From the IMG/VR virus record IMGVR_UViG_3300028394_000076, positions 1-64,000 of that record: a stretch of 64,000 bases of DNA; one strand, written 5' to 3'. The stretch comes from a virus. Both the position numbers and the translations under genes were made by a program. Numbering within the stretch: position 1 is the stretch's first letter; each line of letters starts with the position of its first letter. The notes beneath the pieces were generated by a model. The model searched no databases. It was not told the DNA's origin and was given only the letters and a program-made list of their open reading frames with translations. Below, piece after piece: positions 17,189-25,284 of the stretch.

Positions 17189-17989
17189 ATGAAAGACAAA
17201 AACACAGGATCACACATTAATCAAGAAGAAATATCCCATTACCTTAAAGATATTAGAAAAATTAAGGTAATGACTGTAGATAGAGAAAAAGAGTTGGCAA
17301 AAAAAATAAAATCTGACAACACAACACTCTTAGAAAGAAAACGAATTGAAAGAGAATTAATTGAAGGGAATCTTCGTTTTGTTATTACTGTTGCGAAACA
17401 ATATCAAAATCAAGGGTTAGATTTATCTGATCTTATTGCGGAAGGAAATTTAGGGTTAATGAAAGCAATTAAAAACTTTGACTGGAATAAAGACCTTCGT
17501 TTTATTTCTTATGGTGTTTGGTGGGTCAAACAATCTATTATCCAATCATTAAACGATAACTCAAGAACTATTAGACTTCCGGTTAATGTTGTCCAAGATT
17601 TGCAAAAAGCAAAAAAAGAAGTTGAACAACACGGGAAGAAACTTTCTGACAAGTTCTCAACTCTTCCATCAATTATAGATCTTGATATGTTTATAAACGA
17701 AGATGGTGACACATTATTGGATATGATTGAAAACAAAGACGCAGAACGACCAGATGCGGCATTTGACACTAAAGATATTTTGAAAAAAAAACTTATTGAT
17801 CTTTTAGATGTTTTAGATGAAAGAGAAAAAGTTATTGTTGGCGATTATTTTGGACTAACAGGAACACCCAGAACATTGGAAGATATTGGTTCAGATTTTG
17901 GGTTAACAAAAGAAAGAGTTCGTCAGATTAAAGAAAAGGCATTAAGAAGATTGAGAAATGACTCTTCAGAATTGTTTGATTATTTATAA
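17189..17989 (+). CDS. Sigma-70 family factor of Bacteroidota primary type
   Basis: This 266-residue protein contains sigma region 1.2, region 2 (NLRFVITVAKQYQNQGLDL, DLIAEGNLGLMKAI, ISYGVWWVKQSI for -10 binding) and region 4 with a helix-turn-helix (TLEDIGSDFGLTKERVRQ). Spacing and wording resemble the short primary sigma of Bacteroidota, not T4 gp55. The region 3 helix-turn-helix seems eroded: the chain runs from the end of region 2 to GDTLLDMIEN with few matching residues. The factor probably redirects host RNA polymerase to one of the two promoter types seen here. It was plausibly acquired from a host. Confidence 0.85.
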   Translation: MKDKNTGSHINQEEISHYLKDIRKIKVMTVDREKELAKKIKSDNTTLLERKRIERELIEGNLRFVITVAKQYQNQGLDLSDLIAEGNLGLMKAIKNFDWNKDLRFISYGVWWVKQSIIQSLNDNSRTIRLPVNVVQDLQKAKKEVEQHGKKLSDKFSTLPSIIDLDMFINEDGDTLLDMIENKDAERPDAAFDTKDILKKKLIDLLDVLDEREKVIVGDYFGLTGTPRTLEDIGSDFGLTKERVRQIKEKALRRLRNDSSELFDYL

Positions 17990-17995
17990 AAAAAA

Positions 17996-18139
17996 GTTGA
18001 GTTAAGGGTTGAACCGAGATTACCCTTACAACTCGGCGGAATGAGACACGATGTTCTCTAGGTGAGAATCCTCAATCATATCTATATGGTGTGATGAAAC
18101 TACACTCCCCCATTGGTACCAGTGGGGGTTTTATTTTTT
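17996..18139 (+). ncRNA. Structured RNA A with 5' pseudoknot and terminator
   Basis: A non-coding gap after the sigma gene. TAAGGGT (18003-18009) pairs with ACCCTTA (18022-18028). The loop bases CCGAG (18014-18018) can pair with CTCGG (18032-18036), giving an H-type pseudoknot. Further hairpins follow (for example TTCTC/GAGAA and CATAT/ATATG), then the terminator at 18107. No promoter is obvious, so it may be a processed 3' end of the sigma mRNA. It is not a recognisable tRNA. Confidence 0.45.
18107..18139 (+). terminator. Rho-independent terminator
   Basis: CCCCCA (18107-18112) pairs with TGGGGG (18123-18128), with more pairing inside the loop, followed by TTTTATTTTTT. Confidence 0.85.
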
Positions 18140-18151
18140 CTTTATCTTTTA

Positions 18152-18160
18152 TATTTATCT
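18152..18160 (+). promoter_or_regulatory. TATTTATCT start-site box
   Basis: A variant box, TATTTATCT, 16 nt before the ATG at 18177 and just downstream of a terminator. It is placed as an independent promoter. Confidence 0.45.
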
Positions 18161-18176
18161 ATTATAGTTTATTAAT

Positions 18177-19400
18177 ATGAAAGAAAAATTTTTGCCTTGG
18201 TTTTTATTGTTTTGCGCTCTTGGTTTGTCAGGAACTGCCGCGTATTATAGTGTTGTTGGTTTATCAATAGTGTTTGTTGGTGTAGCGTTACCCGTTATTA
18301 TTATGGGATCATTTCTTGAGATATCTAAAATTGCGATTGCAACATACCTTCACGATAAATGGAAAGAGACGTATGGTATTTTAAAGATATATATGTCAAT
18401 CGCCCTAGTAACATTATCTATTATCACATCACTTGGAATATACGGACTTCTAAGCACAGGATTTCAAGGGAATATTGCAAAACTTGAAATTAATGAAAAA
18501 AAAATTAAAAATGTTGAAGTAAAAAAGAAAAGGTTTGAAGATATTAAAGACGAACTAACAAAAGAAAAAAACACTTTAGACGGAGACATCACTAAGTTAA
18601 GAGACGGAGTATCTAATAATACAACAACACAATCTGTGGATAAAAAAACCGGACAGGTAATTACAAGAGCCAACGACGGTAATAGAAAATTATTTGAATC
18701 TCAACTATCACAAGCACAAGTAAGAAGGGATACAATAGCAAAAAGAATTGATAGTATGAATGATAGTATCACTAATCTTGATATTGAAATTTTAAATATG
18801 GAATCAAAAGAAATTTCGGGAAGTGAGTTGGGGGCTTTAAAGTATGTTAGCGAACTACTTGATTGGGACATTAAACGAACCGCAAATCTTTTTATATTAA
18901 TTTTAATATTTGTATTTGATCCGTTGGCAATTACGTTAGTTATTGCAACAAACCAAGCATTTAAAGGAAAAAGAAAAAAAGATGATGATGAGGATGTTAA
19001 ACCTGAATACGAGAAACACCCATTCCAAGACGAAGTTGAGATTCCTGAAAGTTATTTAACGCATTATACTGATCACAATACCATACATGATACCATACAT
19101 GATACCATACAAGTAGAACCTGAAATTATTGAAAGAATTGTTGAGGTTCCTGTTGAAGTAATAAGAGAGGTTGAAAGAATTGTTGAGGTTCCCATTGAGG
19201 TAATTAGAGAAGTTCCTGTTGATAGAATTATAGAAATAATTAGAGAAATACCGGTAGAAACTACTATTGAAGTTCCATTTAAATATTACATAAATGATTT
19301 GGGACAAGTTTTTGATGAAGAAGGTATTGAGATAGAAAATCTTTTATTCAATAAAAAAATTGAAGAAATTGAAAGAAAAATTTTAAAATACAAAAAGTAA
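18177..19400 (+). CDS. Membrane protein with coiled coil and Val-Pro-Val repeats
   Basis: This 407-residue protein has three N-terminal transmembrane helices (about residues 7-25, 27-48 and 72-95), a periplasmic or cytoplasmic coiled coil (100-225), a further helix (about 240-262) and a cytoplasmic tail. The tail has repeats of the type ERIVEVPVEVIREV, similar to those in the protein at 9776-10564. Proteins with this topology occur in several large phages, but I know of no function. It starts the operon that includes the amidase, so a lysis or membrane-remodelling role is possible. Confidence 0.6.
   Translation: MKEKFLPWFLLFCALGLSGTAAYYSVVGLSIVFVGVALPVIIMGSFLEISKIAIATYLHDKWKETYGILKIYMSIALVTLSIITSLGIYGLLSTGFQGNIAKLEINEKKIKNVEVKKKRFEDIKDELTKEKNTLDGDITKLRDGVSNNTTTQSVDKKTGQVITRANDGNRKLFESQLSQAQVRRDTIAKRIDSMNDSITNLDIEILNMESKEISGSELGALKYVSELLDWDIKRTANLFILILIFVFDPLAITLVIATNQAFKGKRKKDDDEDVKPEYEKHPFQDEVEIPESYLTHYTDHNTIHDTIHDTIQVEPEIIERIVEVPVEVIREVERIVEVPIEVIREVPVDRIIEIIREIPVETTIEVPFKYYINDLGQVFDEEGIEIENLLFNKKIEEIERKILKYKK
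19132..19275 (+). repeat. Val-Pro-Val-Glu coding repeats
   Basis: Imperfect repeats of 24-33 nt encode (E)xIVEVPVEVIREV in the tail of the membrane protein. Confidence 0.7.
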
Positions 19401-19403
19401 AAT

Positions 19404-19997
19404 ATGGAAGTGATTGAAACTCTAATACCATCAAACTTAAAAAAAACTAAAGATAAAAAACAAATTGTTTTAAGTCACACTTCTAGAAACATATTTGATT
19501 ATGTAACATCTTTAAAATTAAGATTTAACGGTGACCCAATAAAACTACCACATTATTTAGTCTCAAGAGATGGTAAAGTTATAAGAACAATTGATGATTT
19601 AACAAATAGTAATTTTACAATTAATAAGGTTGTTAATGACAAATCTATCATTATTTGTTTAGAAAATTTAGGTTGGTTAGAAAAAGTTTTATTAAAAAAT
19701 CATCACACTAATTGGATTGGTAATATTTATAAAGAGAAAGTTTTTGATCGTAAGTGGAGAGATTACTTTTTTTGGCAACCATATACGGATATTCAGTTGG
19801 AAAAAACCGCAGAATTATGTAAGCAGTTGTGTAAAAAACATAAAATAAAGTTGAAATTTATTGGTCATAATACCAAAGTAAAAGGTGTTGAGTCTTTTTT
19901 AGGTATTATCACCAAATCCAACTTTGACGATTTTGTAACGGACTTAAGTCCGGCATTTGATTTTGAAAAGTTTAACAAATTATTGGATTATGAATAA
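19404..19997 (+). CDS. N-acetylmuramoyl-L-alanine amidase (endolysin, Amidase_2-like)
   Basis: This 197-residue protein follows the Amidase_2/PGRP pattern: IVLSHTS (H25, zinc ligand), LPHYLVSRDGKVIRTID, IICLENLGWL, the helix TDIQLEKTAELCKQL, FIGHN (second His) and a closing DLSPAFDFEKF. The usual third ligand (Cys or Asp after GH) is not obvious in HNTKVKG, so the metal site may differ. It would cut the bond between the glycan and peptide in peptidoglycan. It has no signal peptide and is followed by spanin-like genes, which supports an endolysin role. Confidence 0.75.
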   Translation: MEVIETLIPSNLKKTKDKKQIVLSHTSRNIFDYVTSLKLRFNGDPIKLPHYLVSRDGKVIRTIDDLTNSNFTINKVVNDKSIIICLENLGWLEKVLLKNHHTNWIGNIYKEKVFDRKWRDYFFWQPYTDIQLEKTAELCKQLCKKHKIKLKFIGHNTKVKGVESFLGIITKSNFDDFVTDLSPAFDFEKFNKLLDYE

Positions 19998-20574
19998 ATA
20001 CGATGAAATACAATCTCTTTTAAGGGCTTCAAGAAGGGCTCTTGGTGGAAATTTACAAGAAAGTCAAAATATAGACATTCTAAAAAAATATAGTCTTTTA
20101 ACAGAACAATCTTTTGAAAAAGAATTGGACCAAGAATTTGAAGAAGAGAAAAAAGATGAAACCGAAAAAAAAGATTCTGAAGATATCGGTAAACCAAAAG
20201 ACAAACAAAAAATGTTTAAAATACAAGGAAATGTATTAGTGCTTCATGGAAACGACAAATCAGACATACAACTTACAACTGACGAAAAAAATGCCTTTAT
20301 TGAAAGTGTTGATGAGTTTAGAACTAATGTTGCGGAACTTGTTGAGTTTGATAAAATGAATGTATTTCCTGAAAATGTTGAGTGGAAAGGAAAAATATTA
20401 GAATTAAATATAAATTTTTTTTATACAATAAATGAACCACATGGAATTTATTTAAATGGTGATATGGTAAAGATAGATGAGGAGTATTTAGAAATAGTCG
20501 GAAAACTACAATCAAATTATGAAAAATTTAAAACTAAATGGGGTAAAATAGTATCATCAAGACAAAAAACATGA
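19990..20574 (+). CDS. Probable virion or assembly protein of unknown function
   Basis: I place the start at ATG 19990 (MNKYDEIQSLLRASRRALG) because it gives the typical 8-nt stop-start overlap with the amidase gene. The 194-residue product has an amphipathic N-terminal helix, a charged Glu/Lys linker (residues 45-75) and a C-terminal domain with INFFYTINEPHGIYLNG. The N-terminus resembles the putative prohead-targeting leaders found later in the window. The function is not recognised. Confidence 0.45.
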   Translation: MNKYDEIQSLLRASRRALGGNLQESQNIDILKKYSLLTEQSFEKELDQEFEEEKKDETEKKDSEDIGKPKDKQKMFKIQGNVLVLHGNDKSDIQLTTDEKNAFIESVDEFRTNVAELVEFDKMNVFPENVEWKGKILELNINFFYTINEPHGIYLNGDMVKIDEEYLEIVGKLQSNYEKFKTKWGKIVSSRQKT

Positions 20575-20924
20575 AAAACATTTTAAAAGATAATTGGAAA
20601 ATAATTACCCTTAGTGTATTAGGGGTTATATTTATTTATTTATTAATTAGAGTTTTTACTCCAATACCAGATAGATCTGAACTTAATAAATATAAATTAG
20701 ATCAGATTAACAAAAACATTGAGGGAATGAAAAAACTTCAAAAAAGTCTAAGTGATTCTATTCAAGTCTACCAACACAAAATAGATCAAATTGATAAAAA
20801 TATTTCAAACATAAAGATTGAAAAAAAAGAAGTTAATAATTACTATACCCAAAAAAAAGAAGAAATAAAAACCGCGGACAAAAAACAAATAGACAGTCTG
20901 TTTAAAACTAGATACAATTTTTAA
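20571..20924 (+). CDS. Spanin-like inner-membrane coiled-coil protein
   Basis: This 117-residue protein has one transmembrane helix at about residues 11-29 (IITLSVLGVIFIYLLI) followed by a long coiled coil, the layout of an inner-membrane spanin (Rz-like). It lies after the amidase and before a second membrane-anchored coiled coil, a typical lysis arrangement. Its ATG overlaps the preceding stop. A holin role is less likely because there is one helix and a long periplasmic part. Confidence 0.55.
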   Translation: MKNILKDNWKIITLSVLGVIFIYLLIRVFTPIPDRSELNKYKLDQINKNIEGMKKLQKSLSDSIQVYQHKIDQIDKNISNIKIEKKEVNNYYTQKKEEIKTADKKQIDSLFKTRYNF

Positions 20925-20925
20925 T

Positions 20926-21342
20926 ATGAAAAAAATAATATTTATAATTTACTTTATTTTAATTGGTTTTGTTGCCGAAACCCAAGTTAAAAAAACGACA
21001 GATACAACACAACTATGTATTCCTTATAATGTTGCTCAAAAAATGTTATTAGATTTAAATGATTATGATAAATTAAAAGAATTGTCAAAGTTAGATAAAG
21101 AAGAAATTAATGAGTTAAATAATAAAATTAATTTATTAGAAAAAACTAATAATGTTTGGTCTGAAAAAGATTCTTTAAGTGACAGAATAATAAAAAGTAA
21201 TGAAGAAAAATTTAACATAGTTGAAACTGAAAATAAAGATTTAAGAAAAGAAAATAAAAGACTAAAAACAAAAAACGGTTTGTTTAACATAATTTCTGCG
21301 GCAATTATTGCCCCATTAACCTATTTACTTATTATTAAATAA
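20926..21342 (+). CDS. Spanin-like exported coiled-coil protein with C-terminal membrane helix
   Basis: This 138-residue protein has an N-terminal signal or anchor (IIFIIYFILIGFVAE), a Cys-containing segment (TTQLCIPYNVAQ), a coiled coil, and a C-terminal hydrophobic helix (NIISAAIIAPLTYLL). Anchors at both ends of a coiled coil fit a membrane-spanning lysis protein. Together with the gene at 20571 it could form the spanin step after peptidoglycan is cut. It starts 1 nt after the preceding stop. Confidence 0.5.
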   Translation: MKKIIFIIYFILIGFVAETQVKKTTDTTQLCIPYNVAQKMLLDLNDYDKLKELSKLDKEEINELNNKINLLEKTNNVWSEKDSLSDRIIKSNEEKFNIVETENKDLRKENKRLKTKNGLFNIISAAIIAPLTYLLIIK

Positions 21343-21587
21343 TGGCTTTAACACAATCAGATAAAAAAGAAATTGAAGTTTTGATTAGAAAAGAAATTAA
21401 AGATTTTTTTAATTCTTCAACATCAAAACAATTTGAAAATAAACTTATGGATAAAATACACGACGATTTAAAAAAAGGAAAACTAAGAGGTGAGGTAAAA
21501 GAAGTTATTCTCAAATCATTCCAAGAGTATTTTACAGTTATGTATCAACAAAGAGGATTTTGGGAACAAAAATTTAGAAACGTATAA
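21342..21587 (+). CDS. Small helical protein of unknown function
   Basis: An 81-residue charged helical protein (SDKKEIEVLIRKEIKDFF, ending YQQRGFWEQKFRNV). It shares its first base with the preceding stop codon. Its place between lysis genes and head-type genes and its small size suggest an assembly factor or virion component, but nothing in the sequence decides. Confidence 0.45.
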   Translation: MALTQSDKKEIEVLIRKEIKDFFNSSTSKQFENKLMDKIHDDLKKGKLRGEVKEVILKSFQEYFTVMYQQRGFWEQKFRNV

Positions 21588-21621
21588 TAAAAAAAATAGT
21601 TAAGTTTTAATTTATAAAATT

Positions 21622-22272
21622 ATGGAAAAGCGTAGTAATGAAAATACATCCAGAGGCTATTTAGAATATTTAAAAAATAAAAACGATATTTTAGAAATCT
21701 ATAATTTAATAAGAAGTAAAAAATATTCTAAAAACCAAATAAGAACAAAATTACGCAACTATTTAAATAATCCCGAAGATTTAAATGAATTTTTACATTC
21801 AATCTTAAACAGTAATCCCACAAAAAAAGAAGAACCTAAAGAAACTGGTGCGATATCTGCTGGTGCATATTCAGGAGGTCAACTTTTTTCGCCCCAAGCG
21901 TTCTCAACAAAAGAAAATGTTATAAAAACCGTTAGAGAAAGTCTTAAAGAAATACAAAAAGTTGAAACTAAAGAAGCCACATCATCTTCCTCATCAGGAC
22001 AATATAGTCAACCGGCTATTTGGGCAAAATCTACAAAGAAAAAAGATTGGAAAGGAGCGTCAACAAAATATATGCCAGGAGCAAAAAGAGTCCAAGTTAG
22101 AAGTAAGTGTAAAAAATTTCCATATTGTAATCAAGGAGATATAAAAGCGTTAAAAATATTTGAAAGTGAGACCGTACAAAATGCGATAGATAGTGTCTCG
22201 AGTAGTTATGGGTATAATAAAGACTATATTTCAAAAATTGTGTTTAGTGAAATTGAAAAAAGACAAAACTAA
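21622..22272 (+). CDS. Probable head-assembly protein (CKKFPYCNQGDIKAL motif)
   Basis: This 216-residue protein has a charged N-terminal domain, a Gly/Ser-rich linker (GAISAGAYSGGQLF, SSSSSGQYSQP), then a basic segment ending in CKKFPYCNQGDIKAL and a C-terminal helix. The Ser-Gly-Gln-Tyr and FPYCNQG segments look like those of conserved phage virion proteins with no assigned role. It lies directly before the large gene at 22299, with which it may work. Confidence 0.45.
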   Translation: MEKRSNENTSRGYLEYLKNKNDILEIYNLIRSKKYSKNQIRTKLRNYLNNPEDLNEFLHSILNSNPTKKEEPKETGAISAGAYSGGQLFSPQAFSTKENVIKTVRESLKEIQKVETKEATSSSSSGQYSQPAIWAKSTKKKDWKGASTKYMPGAKRVQVRSKCKKFPYCNQGDIKALKIFESETVQNAIDSVSSSYGYNKDYISKIVFSEIEKRQN

Positions 22273-22275
22273 AGA

Positions 22276-22284
22276 TATTTATAA
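22276..22284 (+). promoter_or_regulatory. TATTTATAA start-site box
   Basis: TATTTATAA ends 14 nt before the ATG at 22299. Confidence 0.45.
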
Positions 22285-22298
22285 TAAAAAAACAAAAA

Positions 22299-23909
22299 AT
22301 GAATAAAGAGCAATATATCAGATCAAGATTTAAAGATTTACTTAACGAAACTTTAGAGGAAAGGGCGAATGACATTAAAATGAATCTTTCTAAAAAAGTT
22401 AGGCTTAACCCCAAAAATGAATTTGATTACATAGAAGAAGGTAAAGGTATGTGTGAATCGTGTGGTGGAATGATGTCGGAAGGTAAATGTAATGAGGGGT
22501 GTAATCTAGAAGAAAATAAAAGTATGTGTGAATCATGTGGTGGAATGGTGAATGAAGGTGAGGCATGTGAAGAATGTGGAAGTATGTACAAGGGAGACAT
22601 TAGAGAACTTGGTGGTATGGATGACGGACACCCAAGATTTGGAAAAGAAAATTTTAACCAAATGACTAAATCTGAAGTTGAAAGACTTCTTAGAGGTGAT
22701 TACGATGACTATGAGGATGACGATGAGGATGACGATGATGATGACGATGAAATGGGATTTGAAACTCCTGTGAGAGATGCGATCAGATCTCATAAAGGTA
22801 GATTTAAAACTCCTGTGAGAGATGCAATTAGATCTCATAAAGGTAAATTTGAAACACCAATGAGGGATGCAATCAGATCTCGTGGAAATAGATCTAGAGA
22901 TCTTGAAGATGACATGAGCGAAGGTGTTAATTTTGAAATAGATGAAAAACTATATGGTAATCAAAGTAGAATAGACAAAAACAAGAACAACAGAATTGAT
23001 AGTGAAGATTTCAAAATGTTAAGAAAACAACAAGATGAAGAACAACTTTATGAAATTGATTTTGAAAAAGAAGAAAAGACCGAAGGTAATGCTTTCACAG
23101 GAGCTTTGTCTAACGCTAAAAAACACAACAAAGATGACTTTGAAGTTGACGGTAAAAAATTTAAGGTTAAAGAATCAATACTATATACTGAATCTGATTT
23201 ACTTGATCTTATTGAAAATTTAGTGATTGAAGAAAAGAATACATTTAAGAAATCAGAACCAAAAGGATACAAAGAATATGAAAGAGTGCATAATGCAGAT
23301 AAAAAAGAAAATGATAATTATCTAAAAAGCGTTGCTAAAAAAATGACTGATTATTTAAAAGGATCGTCAGATTCAGGATCTAAGTATGAAATGAAAGAAA
23401 CCAAAAAATTTCCAACTGAAAATGGTGGAATGAAAAAAGGAATTAGAAAAAAATATACACCATCAGACGCTGTTGATGAATATATTGAATCTTTTTCTTA
23501 TCCAGGACAAACTAACTTGGTTTATGATGAAATCAAACCTAATGATGAAAAAATTAAAGGTCAATTAGTTGGAAGTAGTACTAATGGAAACGCACAAGTT
23601 GATAAAGACGGCAAGGCTTTAGGTAATGTTGTACCAAGTGAAGTAGGTGAGAGATTCTATAAGAACTTCAAAGATAACTTATATGGTCAAGAACAGATGA
23701 ATGCTTCTTATAAGAGACAACCACAACCTATTGATCAAGCTGGTGAAGAAACTGAAAGAGGAACACTTAAGTCTAAAAAAGGTAAAAAAACATCTCAAAG
23801 TATTTTAAACAAGTTGGAAGAAAGTAAAAACATTAAACAGGAAAATAAATTAAATGAAGAGTTTGGTAGAATGCAAGAGTTAATGGGATATAGTAGAAAA
23901 ACCCAATAA
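22299..23909 (+). CDS. Large multidomain acidic virion-type protein with zinc knuckles and EF-hand-like loop
   Basis: This 536-residue protein has a leader-like amphipathic N-terminus (YIRSRFKDLLNETLEE). It then has three CxxC-type knuckles (MCESCGGM twice, ACEECGSM), a poly-Asp stretch, three tandem 15-residue repeats (FETPVRDAIRSHKGR type), and an EF-hand-like calcium loop, DKNKNNRIDSEDF. The C-terminus ends with LNEEFGRMQELMGY, echoing the leader motifs of other genes here. The mix of acidic and metal-binding parts suggests a scaffold or internal head protein. No enzymatic domain is seen. Confidence 0.5.
   Translation: MNKEQYIRSRFKDLLNETLEERANDIKMNLSKKVRLNPKNEFDYIEEGKGMCESCGGMMSEGKCNEGCNLEENKSMCESCGGMVNEGEACEECGSMYKGDIRELGGMDDGHPRFGKENFNQMTKSEVERLLRGDYDDYEDDDEDDDDDDDEMGFETPVRDAIRSHKGRFKTPVRDAIRSHKGKFETPMRDAIRSRGNRSRDLEDDMSEGVNFEIDEKLYGNQSRIDKNKNNRIDSEDFKMLRKQQDEEQLYEIDFEKEEKTEGNAFTGALSNAKKHNKDDFEVDGKKFKVKESILYTESDLLDLIENLVIEEKNTFKKSEPKGYKEYERVHNADKKENDNYLKSVAKKMTDYLKGSSDSGSKYEMKETKKFPTENGGMKKGIRKKYTPSDAVDEYIESFSYPGQTNLVYDEIKPNDEKIKGQLVGSSTNGNAQVDKDGKALGNVVPSEVGERFYKNFKDNLYGQEQMNASYKRQPQPIDQAGEETERGTLKSKKGKKTSQSILNKLEESKNIKQENKLNEEFGRMQELMGYSRKTQ
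22758..22892 (+). repeat. Three tandem 45-bp coding repeats
   Basis: Units at 22758-22802, 22803-22847 and 22848-22892 encode FxTPxRDAIRSxxxx. The third unit is the most diverged. Confidence 0.9.
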
Positions 23910-23958
23910 TTTACAATAAAATACCTTAACTTATTATTATCCATAGTTAGTAACAGCT

Positions 23959-24426
23959 ATGGATAATTTTTTTAACTACATCACAAAAAACTTAGAAATC
24001 GAAGAAGTTGATATATGGTTTAAAGCCAACAACATAATTCCTGAAAAAATGGAACTGTATTATGATTTGTCTTATAGTTTGTATTTATTAATTCAAAAAA
24101 CCTATTTGGGTAATGGAGAAAATAATAAAGAAACTAAAGTCGAAATGTCCGAAGAAGATAATACAAAACATTTCAATTGGTGCTGGAACAAAACAATTAA
24201 AAATTTTAATAAAGAAAATATAAAATTCCAAAATGATGGAGATCATTACGACTATTTTTTTTCTCTATTTAATGAGTTATATTATAAACAAAACAAAGAA
24301 ATAATAAGAAATTCTATAGACGTTTTTTTCCTTGATTTATTTAATCGTGAAAAACCATTCACACAAGTAGATTTAGATTTGATTTACAATATTTATAAAA
24401 CTTTGGATAAAAATTTGGTGATGTAA
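23959..24426 (+). CDS. Acidic helical protein of unknown function
   Basis: This 155-residue protein is rich in aromatics and acidic residues (YYDLSYSLYLLIQKTYLG, EEDNTKHFNWCWNKTI, HYDYFFSLFNELYY). No domain is recognised. It lies 50 bp after the large acidic protein and before the histone-like gene, within the probable head gene block. A role in head maturation is inferred from position only. Confidence 0.45.
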   Translation: MDNFFNYITKNLEIEEVDIWFKANNIIPEKMELYYDLSYSLYLLIQKTYLGNGENNKETKVEMSEEDNTKHFNWCWNKTIKNFNKENIKFQNDGDHYDYFFSLFNELYYKQNKEIIRNSIDVFFLDLFNREKPFTQVDLDLIYNIYKTLDKNLVM

Positions 24427-24486
24427 TATTTACAAACTAGAAAATATGATTAATTTAATCTAAATAAACTATTAATAAAATAAAAC

Positions 24487-24657
24487 ATGGACACGTTAAA
24501 TAAAATTAATGAATTAACAGAACAATTGGTCTTAGACGGTAAAAAGTTTTTTGACGGAAACAAAAGTGCTGGAACAAGAACAAGAAAAATTGCTCAAGAA
24601 TTAAAATTGTTATTACAAGAATTAAGAACTGAAATTTTAACAGAAAAGAAAAAATAA
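24487..24657 (+). CDS. Histone H1-like protein (Hc1 family, Bacteroidota type)
   Basis: This is a 56-residue protein: KINELTEQLVLDGKKFF, then GNKSAGTRTRKIAQELK, then LLQELRTEILTEKKK. The NKSAGTRTRKxxQEL core and overall length match the small Hc1-like DNA-binding proteins common in Bacteroidota. It may condense phage DNA or compete with host nucleoid proteins. It begins an operon of small genes. Its presence supports a Bacteroidota host or past gene exchange with one. Confidence 0.7.
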   Translation: MDTLNKINELTEQLVLDGKKFFDGNKSAGTRTRKIAQELKLLLQELRTEILTEKKK

Positions 24658-24659
24658 TT

Positions 24660-24854
24660 ATGGATCAAATGAATATTTTCTTCTTATTTGTGTTTATACT
24701 TTCTTTAGTTTTTGTGATTAATAATATATTAAAAGTTATTAAAAATATATTAAGTTCAGATCCACATAGAATTACATACTCAACATGGGAGAAAATATTC
24801 AATTATTTTTTTATAACTTATTTAATAACATATATAATAACTTTAACAACATAG
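24660..24854 (+). CDS. Small two-helix membrane protein
   Basis: A 64-residue protein with hydrophobic segments at residues 5-26 (IFFLFVFILSLVFVINNIL) and 45-62, so it probably spans the membrane twice. It lies 2 nt after the histone-like gene and 1 nt before the next. The function is unknown. Confidence 0.5.
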   Translation: MDQMNIFFLFVFILSLVFVINNILKVIKNILSSDPHRITYSTWEKIFNYFFITYLITYIITLTT

Positions 24855-24855
24855 A

Positions 24856-25284
24856 ATGTATAACGAATTTAAAGACATATTTCAATTTCTAATTTCAGTT
24901 AGAAAACTTAAAACATATATTAGTATTGATGTTGAATTTCCATTGACTTGGAAAATCCCAAAAAGATTTGTTCAAGAAGACAAGATTATAGAAAATCAAA
25001 AAGTTAACGATAACGCACGATTTTTTTCTTTTGTCAGTGAATTTAATGAAGTAATTCTTAATCAAACGGTAGAAAATATTAAAAATATTATTTCATATAA
25101 TAAAGAAATTGAAATGAAAGAAAGACTTTTAAAACAAAAAATAGACGAACTTAAAAGAATTTTTGAATCAGAAGATTTAGAACATTTACAAACTCTTAAA
25201 TTTGAATTGCTAGAAGAAAAATTAAACGATGGAGAAGAAGATTTTAACGAAAGAAGAACAAACCATAAATTGGTTGAAGAGTGA
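24856..25284 (+). CDS. Unknown protein with C-terminal coiled coil
   Basis: This 142-residue protein has an N-terminal domain with DVEFPLTWKIPKRFVQ and a C-terminal charged coiled coil. Its last 56 nt overlap the next gene in another frame. No family is recognised. It sits in a run of tightly packed genes (24487-25743) that are probably expressed together. Confidence 0.5.
   Translation: MYNEFKDIFQFLISVRKLKTYISIDVEFPLTWKIPKRFVQEDKIIENQKVNDNARFFSFVSEFNEVILNQTVENIKNIISYNKEIEMKERLLKQKIDELKRIFESEDLEHLQTLKFELLEEKLNDGEEDFNERRTNHKLVEE

Noticed and set aside
18060-18085. A tRNA-like T-arm in RNA A (AGGTGAGAATCCT)
   Set aside because: The surrounding bases do not fold into a cloverleaf, and pairing with neighbouring bases gives other hairpins.
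22440-22600. Rubredoxin or DnaJ zinc centre in the protein at 22299
   Set aside because: The CxxC pairs have irregular spacing and lack the CxxCxGxG or rubredoxin pattern, so only generic zinc knuckles are claimed.
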